Assembly: GCF_036195325.1 (NCBI RefSeq)
Contig: NZ_CP108101.1
Span: 8,060,001 to 8,124,000, forward strand
Direction of reading: 5' to 3'
Length of the DNA: 64,000 bases
Source of the DNA: Streptomyces sp. NBC_00234
GTDB lineage: Bacteria > Actinomycetota > Actinomycetes > Streptomycetales > Streptomycetaceae
The position numbers were made by a program, and so were the translations under genes. Of the stretch, positions 52,442-61,069 are shown piece after piece (positions within the stretch are counted from its first letter, which is position 1; each line of letters starts with the position of its first letter). Under the pieces are notes generated by a model. The model saw only the letters and a list, made by a program, of their open reading frames with translations, made no database searches and was not told the DNA's origin.

Positions 52442-54033
52442 GGCGTCCTCGCCTGGCTTTCGGGAGAGACGGACGGGCCCGGCGGGGGCATGCGGTAGAG
52501 AGCGAGGGTGTCGTAGGTCCGCCCCTCGAAGGAGAACACCAGGTCGCCCTGCCCGATCAGCCGCCGTGTCTCACCGACCGTCAGGAAGGTGTAGCCCTCC
52601 CTGACTTCCTTCCAGGGAACGACCACGTACCGGACCCCCGCCTCGGCTCGGGCCTGCGGTGTGACCCACCTGCCCACGCGGTAGAGATCCTGCAGACCGC
52701 TGGTTCTCCCTTGCCCGGTCGAAGCGAAGTAGGGCGTCCCGTCGACGACGGTGATCGAGCTTCCCGCAGGCAGGTGCGCCGCCAGATAAGCTCTCAGCTT
52801 CGCGTAGCCGTCGTCCGGCTCGGCCCTTCCCGTGACGTAGGACGTGCCGGAGATTCCGAGCAGCACCACGAGAAGGGTCACGGCGAACCGGCGTACGACT
52901 CGCGCCGTGCGGCGGTTGCGGCGCCTCAGCACGAGCGGGACGGCCACCGCCACCGACATCACGCTGGGCACCAACAGCAGGTAGAGGTAGTGCTCCTCGA
53001 GCGTGCCGAAGAGCACCGCGTAGGCGAGAGCGCAGCCCCCCGACAGATTCAGCAGCCCTATCAGGCGCTCGGCGGGATTGCCCCAGCGCAGAAGGATGGC
53101 CAGCGCGATCAGGCCGACCGTCAGCACGAGGTACGTGGCGGCGTAGGTAGGCGCTTCGTCCGTGAGCCGGGACACCACGGAAGGAGACTTCGCCGAGTTG
53201 AAGCCGGTCTCCTGGACCACACCCAGCAGCCGTTGGATTCCCTGGCTCTTCACCTCCAGGAACCAGCTCAGCTGTCCGCCGAGCGCCACGACGGCCACAT
53301 AGACGGCGTACGGCACGGCGCTCATTCCCACGATCCCGAGCAGCAGCCGGCGCGGTGGTCCCCAGCCCATCACCATGGCCAGGAACACGGGCAGCACAGT
53401 GACGAACACCGCCCAGTCCTTGGTGATGACGGACATGCCGAAGAGAAGACCCGCGCACACCGCCCGCAGCCGTGCCCTTGCCGGCAACGGACGCCAGAAC
53501 AGTGGAAGCAGCACCGCGAACCCCGCGATCGCGGGCAGCATCATGGAGGTTTCCAGCAGCACCCGGCCGTTCTGGCGAATACAGAAGGCGTCGACGGCGA
53601 ACAGCGCTCCGGCTGCGGCTGCCGCCTGCCACGATCGTGACGCCCGGGCCACCACAACCGTCAGCGCCGCGGCCGTACCGGCGGCGAGCAGTGCGTTGAG
53701 GACCCGCATGTCGTAGACCGACATGATGGCGTTGGACTCGAAGCCGAAAGCGTATTCCCATCCGGCCAGGAGGTAGAAGAAGCCCGGCGGGTGCAGGAAG
53801 AACGGGCTCCCTCCTTCATAGGGATATCCATGGACCACGGTGTTGTGGCCGATGTCCCGGTAGAGCACCTCGTCGGTGAAGATATCCGCCGAACTGCCGA
53901 TGCTCACCAGTCGCAGCACCGCCGTGAGGGCGAATACGGCGCCGGCGACCACCACGACCATCGGAACCCGGATGCCGGCTCGCCGGGTCGTCGACGCCGA
54001 AGCCGACGCGATCCGTGACACCAGAGCCATCAT
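52438..54033 (-). CDS. GT39/ArnT-like polytopic glycosyltransferase
   Basis: 531 aa from ATG 54033 (CAGGAGG upstream). About eleven membrane helices and the first-loop acidic pair in SSADIFTDEVLYRDIGHNT, as in ArnT/PMT-type enzymes that take sugar from polyprenyl phosphate outside the membrane. A soluble C-terminal domain follows (PAGSSITVVDGTPYFASTGQ). It probably transfers a polyprenol-linked sugar made by the GT2 at 59725. Both ends overlap neighbouring genes. Confidence 0.9.
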   Translation of the reverse strand: MMALVSRIASASASTTRRAGIRVPMVVVVAGAVFALTAVLRLVSIGSSADIFTDEVLYRDIGHNTVVHGYPYEGGSPFFLHPPGFFYLLAGWEYAFGFESNAIMSVYDMRVLNALLAAGTAAALTVVVARASRSWQAAAAAGALFAVDAFCIRQNGRVLLETSMMLPAIAGFAVLLPLFWRPLPARARLRAVCAGLLFGMSVITKDWAVFVTVLPVFLAMVMGWGPPRRLLLGIVGMSAVPYAVYVAVVALGGQLSWFLEVKSQGIQRLLGVVQETGFNSAKSPSVVSRLTDEAPTYAATYLVLTVGLIALAILLRWGNPAERLIGLLNLSGGCALAYAVLFGTLEEHYLYLLLVPSVMSVAVAVPLVLRRRNRRTARVVRRFAVTLLVVLLGISGTSYVTGRAEPDDGYAKLRAYLAAHLPAGSSITVVDGTPYFASTGQGRTSGLQDLYRVGRWVTPQARAEAGVRYVVVPWKEVREGYTFLTVGETRRLIGQGDLVFSFEGRTYDTLALYRMPPPGPSVSPESQARTP

Positions 54034-54827
54034 TGCGGGCCTCCTGGACACAGATAGATCTCGGGTACGAGCGGGATGCGCCCATCGGGGAACATCGCAT
54101 CGGCCTGGGTGCGGTAGCCCTGGATCAAAGCGGCCTTACCGTCGAGCCCGCGCTGCCAAGCGGTCTCCACAAGAGCGTTGCGCCCGGTGAAGTCGGCGCC
54201 CACTGCGTGATGCTGGTTGTACGGGAAGTCGCTGTAGTACACGACGGGGCGGCGGCTCAGCTCGGCGGCCGTGCGGACGAGCAGATGGTCGACATGCCCG
54301 CCGATGGCCAGCGGTGCCAGCACCAGATACGGCTCGGACGGCGGGGCCTGCTCGTCCAGGGTCTTGGCGATACGGCCCAGTACGCCGCTGTCGTGGCGGG
54401 AAATACGGCCCGCGGCGAGGTGGAGACGGTAGTTCGGATAGACGTGGGCCAGCTCGGGCAGGAGCCTGCTCACCCGACGGGGACCGTCGGGTGCCCAGCC
54501 GGACTTGCGGCGGAACAGTCCTTCCATCAGTCCGGTGTGCCGCCAGGCGACCCCCATCTCCTGAAGCACCGCCCGGTCCTCGGCTCGCCGTGCGGCGTAC
54601 AGCTCCTCTGCGTCGTGCGCCCCGGTCTGGTGGAGATAGCGGCGCGCCGACAGGGTGTACGGCGGCGGGGAGCCTTCGGTGAACAGAGTCGTGACGTTGA
54701 CCGGTACATGCTGCCGGGCATGCGACAGCAGTGCTCCGCAGGACAGGACGGCGTCGTCGAGATGGGGCGACAGCACGATGAGTGGGATTCCCTGCGCGAT
54801 CGCGGTGGTCAGTGGATCAGCGGTCAT
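54030..54827 (-). CDS. PIG-L (LmbE-like) deacetylase
   Basis: 265 aa. Zinc-binding PHLDDAVLSCG at ~21-31 and the later GGHVDHLLVRT (H-x-x-H) give the complete metal site. The family removes acetyl groups from N-acetylglucosamine-type sugars, including in mycothiol and glycolipid synthesis. Here it likely de-acetylates a lipid-linked or polymer sugar. Four-base overlap with both neighbours. Confidence 0.92.
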   Translation of the reverse strand: MTADPLTTAIAQGIPLIVLSPHLDDAVLSCGALLSHARQHVPVNVTTLFTEGSPPPYTLSARRYLHQTGAHDAEELYAARRAEDRAVLQEMGVAWRHTGLMEGLFRRKSGWAPDGPRRVSRLLPELAHVYPNYRLHLAAGRISRHDSGVLGRIAKTLDEQAPPSEPYLVLAPLAIGGHVDHLLVRTAAELSRRPVVYYSDFPYNQHHAVGADFTGRNALVETAWQRGLDGKAALIQGYRTQADAMFPDGRIPLVPEIYLCPGGPQ

Positions 54828-56029
54828 GGCGCACCTCCTGCCGGGCCCGCCGTCTCCGAATTCGACAGCTGCCGCACGAGTGTCAGATACCGGCCGGTCA
54901 TCCTCTCCCAGGTGTACTGCTGCGATGCCAGATATGCCTGACGGCCCAGCCGTTGACGCGTGCGTGCGTCCGAGGCCAGGCGAGCGATCTGATCGGCGAG
55001 GCGTTCCACGTCGAAGGGCGGCACTCCGACGTTTCCCTTGCCCGACATCCAGCGCAGGCAGGGCAGTTCGAAGTGCAGAACCGGCTTGCCGTACGACATG
55101 CCCTCGAGCGCGACCAGTCCGAACGCCTCCCGCCGCGAGGGCATGACCATGAAGGCGCTGTCCGCCAGCAGCCGATGCTTACGGGCTCCGGCGGCGTAGC
55201 CGACCCAGCGGACGTTCCGGTCCGTTGTCGCCAGCAGTGCGGCCAGCTTCCGTTCCTCGGCGGGGGTTCCGTGGCCGACGAGCAGCAACGGCATGGACGG
55301 TGCGGCCTTCTCGTATGCGGCCAGCAACAGTTCCAGACCTTTCAACTTAACGTCGACGCGGCCCAGACAGACGATGTACGTGCCGCTGCCGAATTCACGG
55401 TCGTCGTCGATAACCTGCGGATCGACGCCGTTCTCGATCACGTGCACCGCGGCTCTCGGGCTGTAGCGCCGTGTGTCGACGGCATCGGCTTCATTGAGGA
55501 CGACGAGGTCGCGGTAGAACCGGAGACCGAGGCGCTCCACGATGAATGCCGGTATGCGGTACTTCTCCCAGATCAACTCACCGCTCCGGCACTGGCTGAT
55601 CCCGACGACCGGTGCCCTGGTGAAGAGGGGGAGGAAGCTCGTCGTGAACGGCGGGGTGAAGCTCTCCAGCCATGCGTCATGGGGTATCCGCCGGGCCATG
55701 ACGGGAAGTACCGCCTGGAACAACAACTGGCCGACCCGTGGTCCGGCCCAGCACACCGGCAGGTATCGGCGGCGAAGCCCGCCACGCACTTCGGTAACGC
55801 CGCGCCGGGCGGCGGTGAGGACGGTCACGTCGAACTCTTCGGACAGCCTGCGTGCCACCTTGTCGATGACGACGGCCCCTCCGCCTCGGTAGGCATCGTT
55901 ACCGGTGTCGTCGAAGGTCGATATCACCACGCGCTTGCGTGCGGACACGGTGCCGGGATCCGAGCGCAGAACACCGGCGCGTGGGCGGGTGAACCGGGCC
56001 CGTACGGCGTCGCGCCATGCACGCATCAT
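54824..56029 (-). CDS. family 4 glycosyltransferase
   Basis: 401 aa. GT-B fold with an N-terminal acceptor domain (RRVVISTFDDTGNDAYRGGG variants; GGAVVIDKVARRLSEEFDV) and a donor domain with LGRVDVKLKGLELLLAAY and PSRREAFGLVALEGM (the E-x7-E motif). No membrane helix; cytosolic face. Overlaps the flippase by four bases. Confidence 0.92.
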   Translation of the reverse strand: MMRAWRDAVRARFTRPRAGVLRSDPGTVSARKRVVISTFDDTGNDAYRGGGAVVIDKVARRLSEEFDVTVLTAARRGVTEVRGGLRRRYLPVCWAGPRVGQLLFQAVLPVMARRIPHDAWLESFTPPFTTSFLPLFTRAPVVGISQCRSGELIWEKYRIPAFIVERLGLRFYRDLVVLNEADAVDTRRYSPRAAVHVIENGVDPQVIDDDREFGSGTYIVCLGRVDVKLKGLELLLAAYEKAAPSMPLLLVGHGTPAEERKLAALLATTDRNVRWVGYAAGARKHRLLADSAFMVMPSRREAFGLVALEGMSYGKPVLHFELPCLRWMSGKGNVGVPPFDVERLADQIARLASDARTRQRLGRQAYLASQQYTWERMTGRYLTLVRQLSNSETAGPAGGAP

Positions 56030-57480
56030 GAGGAGTCAGTCCTCTCCTGGTCCGCGACGGCGTCCGGCAGTTGGGTGTTCGCATCGGCCCGTTGGCGGAA
56101 GAACCGCACCCCGGCCAGAACTCCGGTCGCCGTCGCGGCAATCAGCCACATCACGGGAAGGGGCCGGAGCAACAGCAGTGCGCCCGTGACGAGGGCCGGC
56201 TCGACGAGCGGTATACGGGGGAACACGCGGAGGCCATGTGTCCGGACCAGCCTGTGCACGAGCAGGAGGAGCGCCGCCACTGATCCGCAGGCTCCGCCGA
56301 TCGCCAGCCCCAGCACTCCGCCGATGTGCCAGCCCGCCAGCAGGGCCGCGACGAAGACGAGCAGCCCGGCGGCCTGCCGGCGCAGGCACGAGCGGTCGTT
56401 GACCGCCTGGAAGAAGGTGGAAGCGAGATTGATGCCGCCGATCGCGAACCCGGACACCGCCGCGAACAACAACAGGGAGCCCATCATCGAGTACTCGGAC
56501 GGGAACACAGTGGTAATGACGGCTTCGGGAGCCGTGGCGCAGACGACGGTCACCGGCAGGGCGACGATGAGATACATCCGTACGGCGCTGCCTGCCAGCG
56601 GTGTCCCCCGGCGTCGCCGTGACAGGGCGGGGAAGAACGCCACCGAGATGGCGCCGGCCACGAACAGGGGCGCACGGCCCAGCATCACGCTGGCCTGAAA
56701 GCTCGCGGCCTCCGTCCCGTCGGTGGCCAGCAGCGCGACCACGACCACGTCGACCGCGGCCATCAGCGCCACCATGCCCTGTATGGAGCCCAGTTCCAGA
56801 GCCCGTCGCCACAGATCGCGGTTGGCGGTGAAGTCGAGCCACCGCCGGTCACCACCGCGGGTCCGGTAGGGCCACCAGATCAGGAACGGCAGTACGGCGA
56901 TGCCGCAGGCGGCCAGAGCGCCGGTGTCGGCGAGTCCGAGCGAGGACACCAGGAGCACCCCGACGGCGAGTTTGAGGACCGCTTCGCTCGTGATCACACA
57001 CGCGAGGGTCCCCATCCGCTCGGTGCCCTGAAGCCATCCGTTGGTGACCCTGGTGACGTAGATGAGCAGGGTGACGCCCGCCAGTACCCCTGTGGTGGCC
57101 GTACCGGCGAACTGTGCGGCAACGGCGGCCACGATTCCTCCCGCCAGAATGCCGCCCGCCACCGCGAACACGACGGCGAACCGGATCGCGTTCGCGCGCT
57201 CGGCCTGTGACGTCGCACGGACGAGAGCCTGGGCCAGCACCCAGGGGATGGCCACGACAGCCACCGTCGCCGCGCACTGCACCAAGCCCGCTCCCGCCGC
57301 GAACACCGCGTAGGCGTCGGCGTCCAGCAACCGGGTGAGCAGCAGGGCGTAACCGTAGTTGAGTACTCCCACGGCCAGTGAGCCGGCCGTGATCCAACGT
57401 GCCCCGTGCACCGCTGTGACATCGTCCGTACGCGCCGGTCGCACCGGGCGCTCGGTGGTGGTCGTGCCGTCGGCGGTCAC
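56026..57480 (-). CDS. Wzx-like polysaccharide flippase (MOP superfamily)
   Basis: 484 aa from GTG 57480 (GGAGG upstream), overlapping the Arg-rich gene's stop as GTGA. About 12-14 membrane helices, beginning GARWITAGSLAVGVLNYGYA then LLLTRLLDADAYAVFAAGAG, the usual opening of oligosaccharide flippases. It would move lipid-linked sugar units across the membrane. A truncated paralogous copy of its first ~72 codons lies at 58098-58313. Confidence 0.92.
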   Translation of the reverse strand: MTADGTTTTERPVRPARTDDVTAVHGARWITAGSLAVGVLNYGYALLLTRLLDADAYAVFAAGAGLVQCAATVAVVAIPWVLAQALVRATSQAERANAIRFAVVFAVAGGILAGGIVAAVAAQFAGTATTGVLAGVTLLIYVTRVTNGWLQGTERMGTLACVITSEAVLKLAVGVLLVSSLGLADTGALAACGIAVLPFLIWWPYRTRGGDRRWLDFTANRDLWRRALELGSIQGMVALMAAVDVVVVALLATDGTEAASFQASVMLGRAPLFVAGAISVAFFPALSRRRRGTPLAGSAVRMYLIVALPVTVVCATAPEAVITTVFPSEYSMMGSLLLFAAVSGFAIGGINLASTFFQAVNDRSCLRRQAAGLLVFVAALLAGWHIGGVLGLAIGGACGSVAALLLLVHRLVRTHGLRVFPRIPLVEPALVTGALLLLRPLPVMWLIAATATGVLAGVRFFRQRADANTQLPDAVADQERTDSS

Positions 57481-57962
57481 GGCGTGTCCTCCCCGCCGCC
57501 GGTGAGGACGTCCGTCCTGCTTGCCGGCCTCGTCGGGGGGATCTTCGTCTTCTCGTCGCACCCGTGCGGGAGCAGCGGGAAGGTGTCGCCGCGCCGCTTC
57601 CAGTCATCGGGCCTGCGTCCGGACCTGCACCTGGAACGCCGGGGCCACACGTACCGATTCGCTGGACAGCCGCTCCCGCTGTCCGCGTCGTCCGTGCGAC
57701 GACCGCGGCTCGTGCGGGACGAGGCCGCGCGAGCGCGGCGGCGCCTCGGGGCCCGACGCGGCCTGCGCGCGGCCGCACAGTGCACGTCGGCGGGGAACGC
57801 GAGCCGGTCCGAGGCACGCCGAGCGGGATGGGCACCTCGGCGGCCCGCGGCCTGCCGCACCGGGCAGCGACGCCCGGGACCGGCAAGGGGCCAGTCGGTC
57901 GCCCGCCGCAGCGGGTGGGGGACGGAAGGTGTCCGAGACCGGCTCACCTGAACGGAGATCAT
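57477..57962 (-). CDS. Arg-rich protein with HPxRRA[T/S]D motifs (copy 1)
   Basis: 161 aa from ATG 57962 (GAGAGG six bases upstream; the frame also reads through from the flippase remnant). N-terminus MISVQVSRSRTPSVPHPLRR-ATDWP; a second motif GAHPARRASDR at ~45-55; then a very Arg-rich middle (RRPRRAPRRRRARAASSRTS). The C-terminus WKRRGDTFPLLPHGCDE with DVLTGGGED matches the tail of the GT4 at 58310. No signal peptide or membrane helix. A paralogue lies at 60537. I do not recognise the family. RRAT/RRAS resemble basophilic kinase sites, which is only a suggestion. Confidence 0.68.
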   Translation of the reverse strand: MISVQVSRSRTPSVPHPLRRATDWPLAGPGRRCPVRQAAGRRGAHPARRASDRLAFPADVHCAAARRPRRAPRRRRARAASSRTSRGRRTDDADSGSGCPANRYVWPRRSRCRSGRRPDDWKRRGDTFPLLPHGCDEKTKIPPTRPASRTDVLTGGGEDTP

Positions 57963-58012
57963 CGTCATCCTCTCCCGGAGGCTGCTCGCGTTCTCCAATG
58001 GGTCCGATTTAC

Positions 58013-58028
58013 GATGTATACGTACATC
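58013..58028. promoter_or_regulatory. AT-rich dyad upstream of Arg-rich gene 1
   Basis: GATGTA-tacg-TACATC, a perfect 6-bp inverted repeat in an AT-rich patch 51 bp upstream of ATG 57962. A TTGACC hexamer on the minus strand at 58054-58049 could be a -35. It suggests an internal regulated promoter for the downstream half of the operon. Confidence 0.35.
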
Positions 58029-58097
58029 TTTGCCCGGTTTTCCCCTTCGGTCAAGAGGGGACGGGGGCGGCCCGTCCGGTCCGGAGAGCGGACATGG

Positions 58098-58313
58098 CGA
58101 TGCGACGGTGGCCGCACCCAGGACGAGTCCCCGGCCGGCGGCGAAGCTCGCGTACGCCTTGACGTCGAGCAGCCGGGTGAGCACCAGTGCGTAACCGTAG
58201 TTGAGGGCTCCGACGACCAGCGCGGCCGTGATGACCCAGCGCGCGCCATGGACCGCCCTGTCCGTGTCCGCCGGCACCGGAAGGGTCGCGTCCGCCGTAC
58301 CCTGCGGCGTCAT
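58098..58313 (-). pseudogene. truncated N-terminus of a second flippase
   Basis: From ATG 58313 (ATGA overlap with the GT4 stop) ~72 codons read GARWVITAALVVGALNYGYA then LVLTRLLDVKAYASFAAGRG, close to the intact flippase's first two helices. Homology stops at ~58098 and low-grade sequence follows. The frame happens to stay open into the Arg-rich gene, so a fused product is conceivable. Confidence 0.75.
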
Positions 58314-59728
58314 GCGGGTGCCTCCCCGCCGTCCACCAGCACGTCCTGCCTGCTGGCCAGGGTGAGTTCGGGCTCGTTGACGTCGATTCTGCTCAACGCG
58401 TCGAGGGCGCGTACCTCGTCGCAGCCGTGCAGCAGAAGCCGGAAGGCGTCACCCTGCCGGGACCATGTGTCCGTCTGTCGCAGGGAGCGCGCGAGGGCCC
58501 GTTCCATGGCGTCGGCGTCGACCGCACGGAAGCTGCCGACGACGGTGAGGTCGCTGGGGCGCCGGCGCGAACGGCGGTGCCGCCGGACGCGGCGCATCTC
58601 CTCCAGGACGACGCCGGCCAGCTTCTCGGCGCTCCGGTCCCAGGAGAACCGGTCGGCCCAGGCCCGGCAGCGGGCCGCCTTGCGCTCGCGCGCGGCGGGC
58701 TCGCTCAGTTCGTCCAGGGCCTCGCCGATGCCTTGCGCGAGGGGGGCTTCGGTGGGCAGCAGCCAGCCGTTGAGGCCGTGCCGGACGGCATCGCGCAGTC
58801 CAGGCACGTCGTAGGCGACGGCGGGCGTGCCGAGTTCGTTCGCCTCGATGACGGCGAGGCCCCAGCCCTCGGCCACCGACGGCACGACGGTGAGCCAGGC
58901 GCGGGCCAGCAGTTCCTGCTTGTGTTCCTCGCTGACCCGGCCGTGGAAGGTGACCGCCCGCGTCACGCCGAGCCGCGCGGCCAGTTCGCGAAGGGCGCCG
59001 AGCTCTTCGCCGGCGCCGCCGACGTCGAGCCGGATGTCCGGGTGCCGACGCAGCAGTTCGGGCAGGGCGCCGATCAGCAGGTCCACGCGCTTCTGCGGGA
59101 CGAGGCGGCTGACGACCGCCAGGGACGGCGTCGCGCTGCGCGTGATCGGGGGCGGGGCCAGGTGCGGGCTCCCGTTCGGCACGATGTAGATCGGGTTCTC
59201 GAAGCCGAGTTCCCTGCGGGTGCACTCCCGGGTCGAAGGGGACACGACGACCATCGGGCGCCCGCGGTAGACCCGTCGGCTGAGCTGTTTCTCCATCAGC
59301 CGGCCGGCCACGTTCAGCGGCCACTGGAAGCGCAGGTCGAACTGGTCCTGGTGGACGTGGTGGATGACGCAGATGCCGGCGGTCCACCGGGGTGTGAAGA
59401 GCGGTGAGAAGAACGGGATGCCGTTCTGGAAGTCGACGACGGCGTCGTACGCGTGCCGGTGACTCAACAGGTGCCGGGCCGCGGCCGGGTACACGCCGAA
59501 GGTGCCGCCGCCCCGCACGATCCGCATGCCCTGCCACCGGGAGCTCGGCGCGGAGCCGGGGTGCCGCGCCGAGAAGAGAGTGAGATGCGCACCTGCGTCG
59601 GAGAACCGTCGGGCGATTTCGAAGCAGTACGCCTCGGCGCCGCCGGCCTGCGGGTGCGAGGGATCGCGCCAGTTGAGGAAGAGGACGTCGGCATGGGCGA
59701 GTTGGTCGAGTGCGGTCATCACGGTCAC
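58310..59728 (-). CDS. family 4 glycosyltransferase with extra C-terminal module
   Basis: 472 aa from GTG 59728, which overlaps the preceding stop as GTGA (ATG 59719 possible). GT-B fold: DVLFLNWRDPSHPQAGGAEA, VPNGSPHLAPP, SRLVPQKRVDLLIGALPELL and VAEGWGLAVIEANELGTPAV (E-x7-E). After the GT domain (~residue 375) a linker RRHRRSRRRPSD leads to an ~85-residue tail, TVVGSFRAVDADAMERALAR and RQGDAFRLLLHGCDE. This tail is shared with the Arg-rich protein at 57477 and is not usual for GT4. Confidence 0.92.
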   Translation of the reverse strand: MTVMTALDQLAHADVLFLNWRDPSHPQAGGAEAYCFEIARRFSDAGAHLTLFSARHPGSAPSSRWQGMRIVRGGGTFGVYPAAARHLLSHRHAYDAVVDFQNGIPFFSPLFTPRWTAGICVIHHVHQDQFDLRFQWPLNVAGRLMEKQLSRRVYRGRPMVVVSPSTRECTRRELGFENPIYIVPNGSPHLAPPPITRSATPSLAVVSRLVPQKRVDLLIGALPELLRRHPDIRLDVGGAGEELGALRELAARLGVTRAVTFHGRVSEEHKQELLARAWLTVVPSVAEGWGLAVIEANELGTPAVAYDVPGLRDAVRHGLNGWLLPTEAPLAQGIGEALDELSEPAARERKAARCRAWADRFSWDRSAEKLAGVVLEEMRRVRRHRRSRRRPSDLTVVGSFRAVDADAMERALARSLRQTDTWSRQGDAFRLLLHGCDEVRALDALSRIDVNEPELTLASRQDVLVDGGEAPA

Positions 59729-60537
59729 CTGAAGCCAGAGATACGAAGAAGGTCGGTCATGGAGCGCAGTCCGTCGCGCCGTGCCGAGAACGTCGAACCA
59801 GGTACGTCCGACCAGTCCACCGGCACTTCGACCACGTCGTCGCCCCGATGGACGAGGCGAGCGAGGATCTCCACGTCGAAGGCGAAGCCGTCGATGCGGC
59901 ACTGGTCGAGGACGGAGCGGACGTGCGGGCCGTCGAAGAACTTGAAGCCGCACTGGGTGTCGGCGACGCCCGGCAGGGTGCGGCTCGCCAGTCGCCGGAA
60001 CAGCCAGCCACCGCACCTGCGCAGGGCGGACTGCTCGATCTCGTAGTGGGCGCCCGGCGCGCGGCGGGACGCGATGACCGCGGTGTGGCCCTCCTGCAGC
60101 AGGCTCATCACCGGGTCGAGGGTGGCGATGGGGGTCGCGTTGTCGGCATCGGCGAAGCCGACGTACCGCGCGGCGGAGGTGGCGATGCCCCGCCGTACGG
60201 CGGCGCCTTTGCCGTGGTCGCTGCACCCGATCACGTACACCGTGACGGGTTGGTCCCGGAACGGAGCGAGTACTTCGAGCGTGCAGTCGGCGCTGTCGTT
60301 GTCGACCACGACGACCGCGGACGACCAGGGCCGTTGGGCCAGGAAGCCGACGGTGGCGGCGACGGTCGCGGGCAGTCGCCGCTCTTCGTTGAAAGCCGGA
60401 ATGATCAGTTCGAGGTCGACCGGGGGACGGGTCGGGGCATGGGGGACGTCGGTGCGCGGGAGGTCCGTGCGATCCGGGGCGGGGGGTTCGTCGGGACGGC
60501 CGATGACACCGGCATGCGTGGTGGGGGTGAGGGTCAT
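59725..60537 (-). CDS. family 2 glycosyltransferase, polyprenyl-phosphate sugar synthase-like
   Basis: 270 aa from ATG 60537, sharing one base with the upstream stop (TGATG). DPM1/ALG5-like: LELIIPAFNEERRLPATVAA, VVVDNDSADCTLEVL, VGFADADNATPI (the D-x-D), QCGFKFFDGPHVRSVL and VEVPVDWSD. It lacks C-terminal membrane helices. Likely makes polyprenyl-phosphate-sugar for the GT39 enzyme. Confidence 0.93.
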   Translation of the reverse strand: MTLTPTTHAGVIGRPDEPPAPDRTDLPRTDVPHAPTRPPVDLELIIPAFNEERRLPATVAATVGFLAQRPWSSAVVVVDNDSADCTLEVLAPFRDQPVTVYVIGCSDHGKGAAVRRGIATSAARYVGFADADNATPIATLDPVMSLLQEGHTAVIASRRAPGAHYEIEQSALRRCGGWLFRRLASRTLPGVADTQCGFKFFDGPHVRSVLDQCRIDGFAFDVEILARLVHRGDDVVEVPVDWSDVPGSTFSARRDGLRSMTDLLRISGFR

Positions 60538-60953
60538 CAGGAGTCGCCTCCGCCGGGTGCGCACCGCGACGGAGCCGCGCCGGACCGGCACCGTGCCCGG
60601 ATCAGGGCGTGGTGGGGCCGCGAGGCGTCATCGGGCGGTGCTGGAGATGGATCGCCGTTCGCGTCGGCCGGATGGCCGTCGCCGGCGTCGTCACGCCGGC
60701 CGCCCGTGTGGTGCGCGGTGGCGGCGCGTGACCGCCGGCGGCGCGGGGCGCCGAACCGGCGGTGGGCGGCGACGCGCGGTGCGCGGGCTGCCGGGGTCAT
60801 ACGGTCGGAGGCCCGGCGGGCGGGATGCGCTCCGTGCCGGGAGGGCGTCGTGCGGGAGGCGGTCGCGGACACCGTGGCAGGCCAGTCGGTCGCCCGCCGC
60901 AGGGGATGCGGCTCGTGGGGCGCCGGATGCCGGCGAACCTGAACGGTGAACAC
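60537..60953 (-). CDS. Arg-rich protein with HPxRRA[T/S]D motifs (copy 2)
   Basis: 138 aa from GTG 60953 (AAAGAGG six bases upstream), consistent third-position G/C. N-terminus MFTVQVRRHPAPHEPHPLRR-ATDWP aligns with copy 1; the second motif GAHPARRASDR is identical. The Arg-rich middle APRRRRSRAATAHHTGGRRD aligns with copy 1 (APRRRRARAASSRTSRGRRT). The C-terminus lacks the HGCDE tail. Translationally coupled to the GT2 downstream. Function unknown; cytosolic. Confidence 0.68.
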   Translation of the reverse strand: MFTVQVRRHPAPHEPHPLRRATDWPATVSATASRTTPSRHGAHPARRASDRMTPAARAPRVAAHRRFGAPRRRRSRAATAHHTGGRRDDAGDGHPADANGDPSPAPPDDASRPHHALIRARCRSGAAPSRCAPGGGDS

Positions 60954-61069
60954 GATGGGCCTCTTTCGATGATTCGCGAGGTCTACGGCGCCTTCTCGTG
61001 CGCCGCCTCGCGCGCCCAGAATTCCGAACGGTATGGAATTTCCAGGCTTAGCACATAAGGAGCGGAGGT

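Noticed and set aside
57841..57962. Arg-rich motif proteins as possible RiPP precursor peptides
   Set aside because: No modifying enzyme (radical SAM, YcaO, lanthipeptide synthetase) or protease lies nearby, and the length is 138-161 residues with motifs at the N-terminus, so a precursor role is not supported.
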